This document shows positions 17,221 through 26,153 of a DNA stretch of 64,000 bases, one piece after another. The stretch spans positions 62,001 through 126,000 of the forward strand of contig NZ_JAGGDJ010000009.1 of the NCBI RefSeq assembly GCF_017652985.1, written 5' to 3'. Positions within the stretch are counted from its first letter, which is position 1, and the number at the start of each line of letters is the position of its first letter. The position numbers and the translations under genes were made by a program. The stretch comes from Paenibacillus artemisiicola. GTDB taxonomy: Bacteria; Bacillota; Bacilli; Paenibacillales; Paenibacillaceae. Under the pieces are notes generated by a model that was not told the DNA's origin, made no database searches, and saw nothing but the letters and a program-made list of their open reading frames with translations.

Positions 17221-18009
17221 TTACTCGCCCGTAAACCGCGGCGGCCGCTTCGCCCGAAACGCCTCCAGCGCCTCGACCCGGTCCTTCGTGCCGATCAGCG
17301 CCGCATAGGCTTCGGCCTCGATCGCCATCGCCGTCCCCGGATCCGCGTCCAAGCCCCGGTCGATCGCGGCCTTTGCCTGCATCACGGCCAGCGGCGCGCT
17401 GGCGAGCAGCTCGCCCGCCAGCTCCGCGCACCGCTCCCGGAGCTCTTTCCCGTCTTCCGCCACTCCGTTCACGATCCCCCACGCCAACGCTTGCTCGGCG
17501 GAGATCTTCCGCGCCGTCAGGATGAGCTCCTTCGCCCGCGCCGGTCCGATCAGCCGCGCCAGCCGCTGCGTGCCGCCGGCCCCGGGAATGATGCCGAGGC
17601 TCGTCTCGGTGAGCCCAAGCAGGGCGTCCCGGACGGCGATGCGGAAATCGCAGCTGAGCGCCAGCTCGAGCCCTCCGCCGAACGCGAGCCCGCCCATGGC
17701 GGCGATCGTCGGCTGCGGCAGCCGCGCCAACGCGCCGAAGACGGACTTGATCCGGCCGACGCCGCGGAGGATCGCCTCCCGCTCCGTCAGCGCGAGCCGC
17801 TCCTTCAAGTCCGCGCCGGCGCAGAACGCCCGCCCCGCGCCTTCGACGATGACGACGCGAATCTCGCGCGGACGCCGGCCGGCCGCGCCGACGATCGCGT
17901 CCAGTTCCTCCAGCATGGCCGCGTTCAGCGCGTTCAATCGTTCCGGACGGTTCAGGACGATCCGCCCGACATGGCCCTGCTCCTCCCACAGCACCGGTTT
18001 CGCCGTCAT
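17221..18009 (-). CDS. Enoyl-CoA hydratase/isomerase family protein
   Basis: A 262-residue crotonase-family protein. The oxyanion-hole segments are AFCAGADLKE (about 61-70) and GGLAFGGGLELALSCD (about 106-121). Both catalytic glutamates of hydratases are present, Glu135 (TETSLG) and Glu161 (AKELIL). It should hydrate an enoyl-CoA such as a methylglutaconyl- or isohexenylglutaconyl-CoA. It is the last gene of the acyl-CoA operon, 16 bp after the carboxyltransferase. The context resembles leucine (Liu) or acyclic terpene (Atu) pathways. Confidence 0.9.
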   Translation of the reverse strand: MTAKPVLWEEQGHVGRIVLNRPERLNALNAAMLEELDAIVGAAGRRPREIRVVIVEGAGRAFCAGADLKERLALTEREAILRGVGRIKSVFGALARLPQPTIAAMGGLAFGGGLELALSCDFRIAVRDALLGLTETSLGIIPGAGGTQRLARLIGPARAKELILTARKISAEQALAWGIVNGVAEDGKELRERCAELAGELLASAPLAVMQAKAAIDRGLDADPGTAMAIEAEAYAALIGTKDRVEALEAFRAKRPPRFTGE

Positions 18010-18025
18010 CGGCCCCGCTCCCCGT

Positions 18026-19570
18026 TCATACCGGATACACCGGATGCTTCCGGTCCGCGAATGCGACGCGCTTCGACGCGTAAGCCGCGAACCGCTTGAT
18101 CAGTTCCTTGCGCAAGCCGTGCGGCGGCACGATGCCGTCGATCACCATGTCCGACGCCAGCTGGTACAGGTCGATGTCGCGGCCGTATTCCTCGCGCTTG
18201 CGTTCGACGAAGGCCGCCCGCTCCGCTTCCGGCAGCTCGGCGATTTTGCCCGCGTATACCGCGTTCACCGCCGCCTCCGGCCCCATCACCGCGATTTGCG
18301 CCGACGGCAGCGCGAGGCAGCAGTCGGGCTCGAACGCCGGGCCCGCCATCGCGTACAGCCCCGCGCCGTAGGCTTTGCGGACGATGACGGATATCTTCGG
18401 CACCGTCGCCTCGGAGACGGCGGCGATCATTTTCGCGCCATGGCGGATGATGCCCGCCTGCTCCACCGCCGTGCCGACCATGAACCCGGGCACGTCCGCG
18501 AGGAACAGCAGCGGGATCGAGAACGCGTCGCACAGGCTGACGAATTTGGCGGCCTTGTCGGCGGAGTCGTGGAACAGGATGCCGCCCTTCGTCCGCGGCT
18601 GGTTCGCGACGATGCCGACCGTCTTGCCCCCGAGCCGCGCCAGCCCGGTAACGAGCTCGCGGGCGAACAGCCGCTTGATCTCGAAGAACGAGCCCTCGTC
18701 GATCAAGCCGTCGAGGAATTCGTACATGTCGAACGGCGTATACTGGTCGCCGGGAATCAGCTCGCCGAGCGACCGTTCGCTGTCGGCCGGCGGCCGCGGT
18801 TCGCGCTCCGGCGGCTTCTCCTCGTAATTCGCGGGGAAGTACGCCATGTAAGCCCGCGCCAGGGCGATCGCCTCCTCCTCGCTCTTGGCGAGCACGTCCC
18901 CGCAGCCGGAGACGGCGCAGTGCATGCGCGCGCCGCCGAGCGCTTCGAGCGTCGCCTTCTCGCCCGTCACCATCTCCACGATGCGCGGGGAGCCGAGGTA
19001 CATCGACGCATTGCCCTCCACCATGATGACGACGTCGCAGAATGCCGGAATATAGGCGCCGCCCGCGGCCGAAGGTCCGAACAGCAGGCAGACCTGCGGG
19101 ATTTTGCCCGACAGCTTCGCTTCGTTGTAGAAGATCCGCCCCGCCCCGCGCCGGCCGGGATACATGAGCGCCTGGTCGGTGATGCGCGCGCCGGCCGAAT
19201 CGACGAGATAAAGCAGCGGCACCCGCAGCTTGTCGGCGGTCTCCTGCATGCGGATGATTTTCTCGACGGTCCGCGCGCCCCACGACCCCGCCTTGACGGT
19301 GGAATCGTTGGCGACGACGCAGGCCGTCCGCCCGTGGATCCGGCCGATGGCCGTCACGACGCCGTCCGCGGGCAGGCCGTCTTCCGCGCCGCTCGCGAAC
19401 AGCGCGTCTTCGAGCTCGACGTCGTCGTCGAACAGCAGGCGCAGCCGGTCCCGGACGAACAGCTTGCCCTGCTCCGCGTTCTTCGCGTGGTATTTTCCGG
19501 CGCCGCCCCGCTTGATCGCGGCGGTCTCCTCCCGCAGCCGGCCGAGTCCGTTATCGCGTTCGCGCTCCAT
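18026..19570 (-). CDS. Acyl-CoA carboxylase carboxyltransferase subunit
   Basis: A 514-residue carboxyltransferase (beta subunit) of the methylcrotonyl/geranyl/propionyl-CoA carboxylase group. The N-terminal half binds acyl-CoA (GPSAAGGAYIPAFCD) and the C-terminal half binds carboxybiotin (DVPGFMVGTAVE, RKAYGAGLYAMAG). A full enzyme also needs a biotin carboxylase and biotin carrier, and neither is encoded in this window. It sits between the acyl-CoA dehydrogenase and hydratase genes, the order used for branched acyl-CoA breakdown. The substrate is methylcrotonyl-CoA or a longer terpenoid analogue; I cannot decide from sequence. Confidence 0.9.
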   Translation of the reverse strand: MERERDNGLGRLREETAAIKRGGAGKYHAKNAEQGKLFVRDRLRLLFDDDVELEDALFASGAEDGLPADGVVTAIGRIHGRTACVVANDSTVKAGSWGARTVEKIIRMQETADKLRVPLLYLVDSAGARITDQALMYPGRRGAGRIFYNEAKLSGKIPQVCLLFGPSAAGGAYIPAFCDVVIMVEGNASMYLGSPRIVEMVTGEKATLEALGGARMHCAVSGCGDVLAKSEEEAIALARAYMAYFPANYEEKPPEREPRPPADSERSLGELIPGDQYTPFDMYEFLDGLIDEGSFFEIKRLFARELVTGLARLGGKTVGIVANQPRTKGGILFHDSADKAAKFVSLCDAFSIPLLFLADVPGFMVGTAVEQAGIIRHGAKMIAAVSEATVPKISVIVRKAYGAGLYAMAGPAFEPDCCLALPSAQIAVMGPEAAVNAVYAGKIAELPEAERAAFVERKREEYGRDIDLYQLASDMVIDGIVPPHGLRKELIKRFAAYASKRVAFADRKHPVYPV

Positions 19571-19587
19571 CCGCCGCCCTCCTTCCG

Positions 19588-20733
19588 TCAGTCTTTGCAG
19601 CCGAGCTGCGCCGCGATGACCAGCCGCTGGATCTCCGAGGTCCCTTCCCCGATCTCGAGCAGCTTCGCGTCGCGCATGTAGCGTTCAACCTCGTATTCCT
19701 TCATGTAGCCGTAGCCGCCGTGGATTTGCACCGCTTGATCGCATGCCCTCATGCACGTCTCCGTGGCGAACAGCTTGGCGATCGCGGCTTCCTTCTTGAA
19801 GCTCTTGCCCCGGTCCTTCAGCCAGGCGGCCTTGTACACCATGGTACGGGCCACCTCCGCGTGCATCGCCATGTCCGCGAGCTTGAACTGGATCGCCTGA
19901 AACGAAGACAGCGCGCGCCCGAACTGCTTGCGCTGCTTGGCGTACCGGAGCGAGCGGTCGAGCGCCGCCCGGGCGATGCCGACCGCCATGGCCGCGATTC
20001 CGATCCGGCCGCCGTCGAGCACGGCGAGAAACTGCTTGTAGCCGCGGCCTTCCGCGCCGAGCAGGCGGTCCTCCGGCACGGCCACCCGGTCGAGGATCAG
20101 CTCGGCCGTGTTCGACGCGTGCAGCCCCATTTTCTCGTAGCCGGCCCGCACGGCGAAGCCGGGCGCGTCCGTCGGGACGATGAACGCGCTGATTCCGCCC
20201 GTGCCCTTCGAGCGGTCGGTAACCGCCGTCAGCGTGAGATTGCGCGCGTAGGACGCGTTCGTGATGAAGCACTTCGAGCCGCTGATGCGCCACCCGCCGT
20301 CCTCGCGCGCGGCCGTCGTCCGCGTGCCGCCGGCATCCGAGCCGGCGTCGGGCTCGGTCAGCCCGAACGCCCCGAGGTACTCGCCCGCGCAGAGCGGAGC
20401 CAGGAAGCGCTCCTTCTGCGCCTCGGTGCCGAACATCGCGATCGGCGCGCCGCCGAGCGAGACGTGCGCGGAGTACGTAATGCCGGTCGAGGCGCAGGCC
20501 CGGCTCAGCTCCTCGACCGCGATCGCGAAGCTGACCGTGTCCGCGCCCGCGCCGCCGTAGCGCTCGGGGAACGGCAGCCCCATCATGCCGAGCGCGGCGA
20601 GCTTCGCGAAGACGTCCGCCGGAAACGTCCCCGTCCGGTCCCGCTCGATTGCCCCCGGCGCCACCTCGCCGTCCGCGAAATCGCGCATCAGCGCTTGGAT
20701 CATCGCCTGCTCCGCCGTCAATTCGAAATTCAT
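19588..20733 (-). CDS. Acyl-CoA dehydrogenase
   Basis: A 381-residue FAD-dependent dehydrogenase that makes the alpha-beta double bond in acyl-CoA. The FAD/substrate signature (GLTEPDAGSDAGG) is near 125-137. The C-terminal helix reads QIHGGYGYMKEYEVERYMRD and then GEGTSEIQ. That glutamate is the catalytic base of short-chain and MmgC-type enzymes. Isovaleryl-CoA dehydrogenases have Ala there and their base elsewhere. This argues against a simple leucine pathway enzyme. The start follows GAAGGAGG. It is the third gene of the operon. Confidence 0.92.
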   Translation of the reverse strand: MNFELTAEQAMIQALMRDFADGEVAPGAIERDRTGTFPADVFAKLAALGMMGLPFPERYGGAGADTVSFAIAVEELSRACASTGITYSAHVSLGGAPIAMFGTEAQKERFLAPLCAGEYLGAFGLTEPDAGSDAGGTRTTAAREDGGWRISGSKCFITNASYARNLTLTAVTDRSKGTGGISAFIVPTDAPGFAVRAGYEKMGLHASNTAELILDRVAVPEDRLLGAEGRGYKQFLAVLDGGRIGIAAMAVGIARAALDRSLRYAKQRKQFGRALSSFQAIQFKLADMAMHAEVARTMVYKAAWLKDRGKSFKKEAAIAKLFATETCMRACDQAVQIHGGYGYMKEYEVERYMRDAKLLEIGEGTSEIQRLVIAAQLGCKD

Positions 20734-20866
20734 CCGCGTGCCTCCTTCCTTCCGATCGAAGCCCCAAGCCGCGGACCGCCGGTGAACCCCCGCCGAAGCG
20801 CCGGCCTCGCGGCTTGCGGTCTCCGCAGGCCGCCCGAAGAACCGGCTATCGCAGGGTCCGCGCGCG

Positions 20867-21235
20867 TCAGGGCTCGCTGCAGGGCGACTCGGGCTCGCCT
20901 CCGGGCCGCGCTGGCTCGCCGTCGTACTCGATCTCCAACCGCATGAGATTGGACGCGTAGCATTTGCCCAAATTATCCATGCGCAGCGTCGCGGAGCCTC
21001 CCCCGTCCAGCGCGTCCCGGCAGACGAAATTCATCGCTCTCAGATTCGGGAGCACGTACCGGACGACTTCCCCGCGCACGAGGCCGTCGAAGTGCGCCTT
21101 CACGCGCTCCGCGGTCACCTGCGCGGCCAACGCGTCGAACACGTCGTCGTTCGGCGCGAACAGCGCGATGTTGACGCTGTTGCCCTTGTCGCCGGACCGG
21201 GCCTGCGCGAGATGGCGCAGCTGGACGCGGGTCAT
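20867..21235 (-). CDS. AtuA-related small protein
   Basis: A 122-residue protein starting MTRVQLRHLAQARSGDKGNS, with GDKGN a motif of the C-terminal domain found fused to AtuA/DUF1446 proteins in other bacteria. Here it is a separate gene whose ATG overlaps the AtuA stop by 4 bp (ATGA). It probably forms a complex with AtuA. Its function is unknown. A 133-bp gap separates it from the acyl-CoA dehydrogenase gene. Confidence 0.85.
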   Translation of the reverse strand: MTRVQLRHLAQARSGDKGNSVNIALFAPNDDVFDALAAQVTAERVKAHFDGLVRGEVVRYVLPNLRAMNFVCRDALDGGGSATLRMDNLGKCYASNLMRLEIEYDGEPARPGGEPESPCSEP

Positions 21236-22602
21236 GGCCGCACCTCCTTCACGGTGACGCTGACCTTGCGCTCGACGAGCTCGCGCGGCACGAGACAGGA
21301 CCACATGCCGAGCAGCTCGCGCGGCTTCAGCATCCCGAGGAAGGCGCCCATGGCCGGCGGGCCGCTCAGCATGAGCGGCGGCACGAGCCGTCCGAGCTTG
21401 GCGGCTTCGTCCCGGCTCTTCGTCCGCACGGCCAGGCGGACGTAGACTTCGTTCGGTTCCTCGGCGGGCGCCGCCGCGAGCGGCCCGTGCAGGGAATCGA
21501 GGCCGAGGAAGTCCGTGCGGATCTCGTCGGCCCGCAGTCCGCTCCGTTCGATCTGCTTGCGCACGATCCGGTCGGCCGCGCGCGCCTTCGCCGGCGCGTC
21601 CGGCCACGAATAGCCCCAGATCGCCTGCCCCAGCCAGCCGTCCGCGTAGCCCATGACGACTTTCAGCGTCTCGGGCCGCTTCGCGCCGCGGGCGCCGGTC
21701 ACCCGGACCCGGTTCGGCCCCGCGTCCTCGAGGGCGACCTCGCTGACGTTCAGCACGACGTCCGGCGTCGCGTACGCGAACGGGTCGTGAATCTCGTACA
21801 GCAGCTGCTCCTTCACGGTATCGACGGATACGAGGCCGCCGGTCCCCTCCGGCTTCGTCAGCACGAACGTCCCGTCCTCCGCGATCTCCGCGATGGGGAA
21901 CCCGATGTCCTCCAGCGCCTCGACGGCCTGCCAATCGCCGCTGAAATTGCCGCCCGACGCCTGGCCCGAGCATTCCAGCAGATGGCCCATCAGCACGCCT
22001 TGGGCGAGCCGGTTCCAGTCCTTCGGCCCGACGCCGAACTCGTGGATGTACGGGGCGAGGAACAGCGCCGAGTCGGCCGCGCGTCCCGTGATGACGACGT
22101 CCGCCCCCTGCCGAAGCGCCTCGGCGATCGGCTTCGCCCCCAAGTAAGCGTTGGCAAACACGATCCGGTCGCGGACGTCCGCGATGTCCCGGCCGTCCTC
22201 GAGATGCTCGAGCAGAGCGCCCTGCTCCCGGTAAGCGTCGAGCTCTTCCAGCACGTCGTCGCCGGTGACGACGGCGAGCTTGAGGCCCTTCAGGCCCAGC
22301 TCCTTCGCGACCCGCTCCGCTTCCCGCAGCGCCCCGGCCGGATTCATGCCGCCGGCGTTCGTGATGATCCGGATGCCGTTCTTCCTCGCGACCGGAAGCA
22401 GCGCGCGGAGCTGCGCGCCCAGGTCGGCCGCGAACCCTTTGGCCGGATCCCGCTGCCGGTCCTTCTGCAGAATCGCCAGCGTCAGCTCCGCCAGACTGTC
22501 CATGCAGAGGTAGTGGATGCCGCCGCGCTTGGCCGTCTCGACGGCCGGCGCGGCCGAATCGCCGTAGAAGCCTTGCCCCGCGCCGATGCGTATCGTTTTC
22601 AT
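21232..22602 (-). CDS. AtuA-family (DUF1446) protein
   Basis: A 456-residue protein of the AtuA/DUF1446 family, named from the acyclic terpene utilisation cluster of Pseudomonas. It starts MKTIRIGAGQGFYGDS and has the phrases ITNAGGMNPAGA and VITGRAADSALFLAPYIHEFG typical of the family. The start follows GGAAGGAGG. The biochemical activity of AtuA is not established to my knowledge. It is the first gene of the operon and has a sigma-E-like promoter 72 bp upstream. The association with carboxyltransferase, acyl-CoA dehydrogenase and hydratase matches atuA-C-D-E. Confidence 0.88.
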   Translation of the reverse strand: MKTIRIGAGQGFYGDSAAPAVETAKRGGIHYLCMDSLAELTLAILQKDRQRDPAKGFAADLGAQLRALLPVARKNGIRIITNAGGMNPAGALREAERVAKELGLKGLKLAVVTGDDVLEELDAYREQGALLEHLEDGRDIADVRDRIVFANAYLGAKPIAEALRQGADVVITGRAADSALFLAPYIHEFGVGPKDWNRLAQGVLMGHLLECSGQASGGNFSGDWQAVEALEDIGFPIAEIAEDGTFVLTKPEGTGGLVSVDTVKEQLLYEIHDPFAYATPDVVLNVSEVALEDAGPNRVRVTGARGAKRPETLKVVMGYADGWLGQAIWGYSWPDAPAKARAADRIVRKQIERSGLRADEIRTDFLGLDSLHGPLAAAPAEEPNEVYVRLAVRTKSRDEAAKLGRLVPPLMLSGPPAMGAFLGMLKPRELLGMWSCLVPRELVERKVSVTVKEVRP

Positions 22603-22673
22603 CCGTTCCTCCTTCCCCCCGCGGTTTTCGCGGGGTTTGCGGAACTGCAACGGCACATGCCGTGTCATAGTAC

Positions 22674-22702
22674 ATTGTATGGCGGGGCGATAGGGGGTAT
22701 TC
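22674..22702 (-). promoter_or_regulatory. Sigma-E-like sporulation promoter
   Basis: On the minus strand GAATACC (22696-22702) and CATACAAT (22674-22681) are exactly 14 bp apart. The Bacillus mother-cell sigma-E consensus is an ATA-containing -35 and CATACA-T as -10 with this spacing; the -10 matches fully. It lies 72 bp upstream of the AtuA start. In B. subtilis the yng and mmg acyl-CoA operons are sigma-E dependent, which fits. Confidence 0.7.
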
Positions 22703-22754
22703 GAGCGCGTTCGCGCAGGCCGTCCACCTGCTAGGACGCTATACGCGAAAAAAA

Positions 22755-22779
22755 CCTCCCCTTCGACACGAAGGGGAGG
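22755..22779 (-). terminator. Terminator of the SLH protein gene
   Basis: Ten-bp arms CCTCCCCTTC and GAAGGGGAGG are followed on the minus strand by seven T. A second hairpin with arms GGCTGAACCG and CGGTTCAGCC (22857-22886) overlaps the stop codon of the SLH gene. Confidence 0.85.
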
Positions 22780-22880
22780 GAGCGTCATCGCCGGGTAGCC
22801 GGGTCTATTGCATCCCGGCCGACCGAACTGGCCGGCCAGGATGCACCTGCCGGTTGGGCTGAACCGGCCGGAGCCTCGGT

Positions 22881-25800
22881 TCAGCCGTCGATCAGGCCCG
22901 CCTGGCGCAGCAGCCGCTGCGCGAGCTCGGCGGTCTCGGCGCGCGTCATGGCGGCATTCGGCCGGAGCTCCCCGGCCGAGCCCCGCACGAGGCCGGCGCG
23001 GATCAAGGCCGCCGCGGAAGGCGCGGCCCAGCCGGCGAGCGCGGCGCGGTCCTTGAAGCCCGCCAGCGCCGCGGCCGTCTCGGCGCCGCCGGCCGGGGCC
23101 GGGAGCCCGGCCCGCTTCGCCGCTCGCGCGAGCATGACCATCGCTTCCTCGCGGGTCACCGCGCGGTCCGGGCGGAAACGGCCGTCCTCGTAGCCGTCGA
23201 CGAGGCCGTAGGCGGCCGCTTTCGCCGCCGCGCCGGCGTACCAGGCGGACGGGTCCACGTCGCCGAATTCGGCCGTGCCGCCGGCCCGCAAGCCGAGCGC
23301 GCGGAGCAGGATCGCCGCGAATTCGGCGCGCGTGACCTGGTCGTCCGGCCGGAAGCGGCCGTCCGCGCCGCCGCTCAGCACAAGACGCGACGCCAGATCA
23401 ACTATCGCGTCCTGCGCCCAATGGCGCCCGGTGTCTGTGAATGACGCTTCATGATGAATCAGCGCGATAACGCCGTTCGTCAGGCTGCTAACGACCGCGG
23501 CCGGCACGCCTTCGCGCGTCTCGCGCGAGGTCGGCACGGCATGTACGCCGCCGTCTTCGTCCAGCATGACCGCCGTCGTCAGCCGCGCGGAATCCATGCC
23601 GTTCGGCAGCGGTATGCCGCGCTTCGCGAACGAACCGAGCGCCTCGATCGGAACCGTCTTGCCGCCGGCCTCGATCGCGGCCGCGAATTCGACCGGCGGC
23701 GCCAGCACCTCGAAGCCGCCCTGCGCCGCCGCGGCCTGCAGCCGGTTCGCCGCGTCGCCGCCGGCTTTGGCGATCGTGACGCGGATCTTGGCGTCCGCCG
23801 GGGAAGCGCCCGATGCGGTCAGCGTCTTCGCCAACGCCGCCGCGATTTCCTCCGCCGGCAGCGCGTAGCTGCCGATTGCGGTTCGCAGAAGCAGCGTCCC
23901 CGAACGGCCGGCGAGCGCTTGGAGCCCGCCCGCCGTCAGCAGCGCGTCGACGCGGTCGAAGCCGTCGCCGACCGGCAGGACGACGACCGGCTTGCCGCCC
24001 GCCTGCGCCAGCAGCTCGGCCAGCTTCGCGTCGTCGATGGCCGCGGTCATCGTCGCGCGGCCGTCCCGCTCGCCGGCCGTGCCCGTCGCGAGCTGCACCG
24101 CGGCGCCGCCGGCCGTGCCCTGCAGGCCGGTCGTTCCGGACGGCGCCGTCGTGCCGCCGGACGGCGCCGACGGGCCTGTCGGGCCGCTCGGGCCCGACGG
24201 GTCCGTGACCGGCGGCTCCTTCGTCACCGGGAAGCCCGTCACCGCTTCCGAGGCGATGCCGCGGGCTTCGCCGCGCACCGCGTCTTCCCGCAGCGAGACC
24301 TCGAGCTCGCCGTCGCCGGCGGCCGCGTCCGACAACGTCGCGACGACCTGCCGGTACGCCCCCGCTTCGCCGGCGTAGCCGGCGCTCTCCACCGCCGCCG
24401 CGGTCCCTTCCAGCGACAGATAGCGCGCCGGCGAGACCGCCGGATCGAGCGGCTGGTCGAACGTCAGCGTCAGCTTGGTTCCTGCGGCGTCCAGCTTGGC
24501 GTCCGTCAACGCCGGCCCCGCCTCGCCGCAGCGAGGATGAAGGCCGTAGCAGAGCGCCAGCCCTGCCGCGAGCTTCGGTTCGTTCCAGGCGTACAGCAGC
24601 CCGCCGTAATCCGAATCGCCGGCATCCTGGATGCCCGCGAGCGCCTTGCCGCCGGCATCGAAGTCCGGATCGCCGCTCGCCGTCGCTAGATATTGGACGC
24701 GGACGTCGCCCGTTTTCTCGTATAGGACGGTTTGGAACGACAGCGGGGCATCGCTCTCGTCATCCAGCGAGTAGACGCGGTCCCACTGCACGATGAACCG
24801 GCGGTCGCCCGGTTCCCCGACTGTCTTCGCATAGACGCGCGAATCGGCGTCCGGTCCGCCTTCGTCCCGCGATTCCGGGCCGCCTTCAGGCCCGCCGCCC
24901 AGCGCCCGGCGCAGCACGAGATCCGACAGGAACGGATACACCGCCGCCGGCGCGTCGGCATCCGGGAACCGGTCCATGCCGTAAGCGGTATAATCGCCGT
25001 CGCCGAAATAGAGCGCCCCGTTCGTGCCGATGCCGACTTTGTCGTACGTCCGGCCGTAGAAGGCGAAACGGAACCCTTCCGGCAGATCGACCGCGGTCGT
25101 CGCGTCGTCAAGGTTATCGAAGGCGATCTCCGTGCCGTCTTGAGACGCGTCCAGGTCGGCGAGCGGCACGCGGTCGTTCACGACGTACGGATAGAGCACG
25201 CCGGCCTGGACGTCGAAATACGAATGCACCGCGTTGCCGGCCTCGGCCTTCGTCTCGCGGATGCTCCGGTTGCGATCGTCGGGCTTGACGACGGCCGCCG
25301 CGTAAGGCCTGCCGTCCGCGTTCGCCTGGATCGCATACGGCCCGGGATCCGCCAGGTCCGCCGCGAAGGTCAGCCGCCCGCCGGCCGCGTCGTACGCGAC
25401 GCCGGCATCGCCGGGCTTCAAGACGACCGAAGCGCCGGTCTTGGCCGTAACCGTCACGGAAGACCCGGGCAGCAGCGATTCCGGCACGTTCACGGCGCCG
25501 CGGACGGTCGACATCATGCTCCACGTATACGTCGCTTCGTCCACCGGATCGCCGCCGGCCACGGGTACCGTCTTGACCTCGAACGTGACGGGATGCGGGT
25601 CGTCGAGATCGAAATTCGGCACCCAGGTGTACGGATCGACCGCGATCGTGAACGGCTCCGCGGGATCGGTCTCGCTCGTTGCCCGGTACAGCAGCTCATG
25701 CCGTTCGTCGTAAGAAGCGACGTCCAGCGCGTAGCCTTCCCCGTAGTCGGGGTCCGTCACGTTGAACGCGTACGGGCTGTCGGTCCCCTCCAGTTTGATC

Positions 25801-25889
25801 TCCGCCGACGCCAGCACGGGCGCCAGCAGCTGCGCGCCGAGCGACAGCGCCAGAACGGCGCTCAGTTTGTTGCGTTTCCCCATCTTCAT
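22881..25889 (-). CDS. Large cell-surface protein with three SLH domains
   Basis: A 1002-residue exported protein. A signal peptide ends near residue 29 (ASA). Residues about 270-440 contain FRFAFYGRTYDKVGIGTNGALYFGDG, a pattern of secreted beta-sandwich domains with an FYG..Y motif. A Pro/Ser/Gly/Thr-rich linker follows near 560-600. Three C-terminal S-layer homology repeats (from about residue 820) carry FRPDDQVTRAEF, FRPDRAVTREEA and LRPNAAMTRAET. These should anchor the protein to pyruvylated secondary wall polymer. The ATG follows GGAGG. It forms a single-gene unit. No catalytic motif is recognised, so its surface role is unknown. Confidence 0.92.
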   Translation of the reverse strand: MKMGKRNKLSAVLALSLGAQLLAPVLASAEIKLEGTDSPYAFNVTDPDYGEGYALDVASYDERHELLYRATSETDPAEPFTIAVDPYTWVPNFDLDDPHPVTFEVKTVPVAGGDPVDEATYTWSMMSTVRGAVNVPESLLPGSSVTVTAKTGASVVLKPGDAGVAYDAAGGRLTFAADLADPGPYAIQANADGRPYAAAVVKPDDRNRSIRETKAEAGNAVHSYFDVQAGVLYPYVVNDRVPLADLDASQDGTEIAFDNLDDATTAVDLPEGFRFAFYGRTYDKVGIGTNGALYFGDGDYTAYGMDRFPDADAPAAVYPFLSDLVLRRALGGGPEGGPESRDEGGPDADSRVYAKTVGEPGDRRFIVQWDRVYSLDDESDAPLSFQTVLYEKTGDVRVQYLATASGDPDFDAGGKALAGIQDAGDSDYGGLLYAWNEPKLAAGLALCYGLHPRCGEAGPALTDAKLDAAGTKLTLTFDQPLDPAVSPARYLSLEGTAAAVESAGYAGEAGAYRQVVATLSDAAAGDGELEVSLREDAVRGEARGIASEAVTGFPVTKEPPVTDPSGPSGPTGPSAPSGGTTAPSGTTGLQGTAGGAAVQLATGTAGERDGRATMTAAIDDAKLAELLAQAGGKPVVVLPVGDGFDRVDALLTAGGLQALAGRSGTLLLRTAIGSYALPAEEIAAALAKTLTASGASPADAKIRVTIAKAGGDAANRLQAAAAQGGFEVLAPPVEFAAAIEAGGKTVPIEALGSFAKRGIPLPNGMDSARLTTAVMLDEDGGVHAVPTSRETREGVPAAVVSSLTNGVIALIHHEASFTDTGRHWAQDAIVDLASRLVLSGGADGRFRPDDQVTRAEFAAILLRALGLRAGGTAEFGDVDPSAWYAGAAAKAAAYGLVDGYEDGRFRPDRAVTREEAMVMLARAAKRAGLPAPAGGAETAAALAGFKDRAALAGWAAPSAAALIRAGLVRGSAGELRPNAAMTRAETAELAQRLLRQAGLIDG

Positions 25890-25925
25890 GCATGCTCCTC
25901 CGCCAATTAATTCAAGCTGCTTCTA

Positions 25926-25968
25926 AATGTAGCGGAGACGCACCGGCCAAACAATTAACGAAAGTTAA
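25926..25968 (-). promoter_or_regulatory. Candidate promoter of SLH gene with upstream palindrome
   Basis: On the minus strand TTGTTT (25949-25954) and TACATT (25926-25931) are 17 bp apart. Directly upstream of the -35 is the inverted repeat TTAAC-GAAA-GTTAA (25955-25968), a possible activator or repressor site. Confidence 0.45.
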
Positions 25969-26153
25969 CTTTTCGCCGCGATTCGACAGGAAATGCGGCG
26001 AACCCCCGGCCGAAGATTCGGACCGGGGGCTCGTATGCCGCCGCGCATTCGCGGCGCGGGAAAAAGATCGGATGATTCCGTGCGCCGGACGCAGGCAGCC
26101 TGGACGCCGCTTGCGCGGCCCGCGCGGCACAGGCCAGCCGGCCCGCGGCCTGC

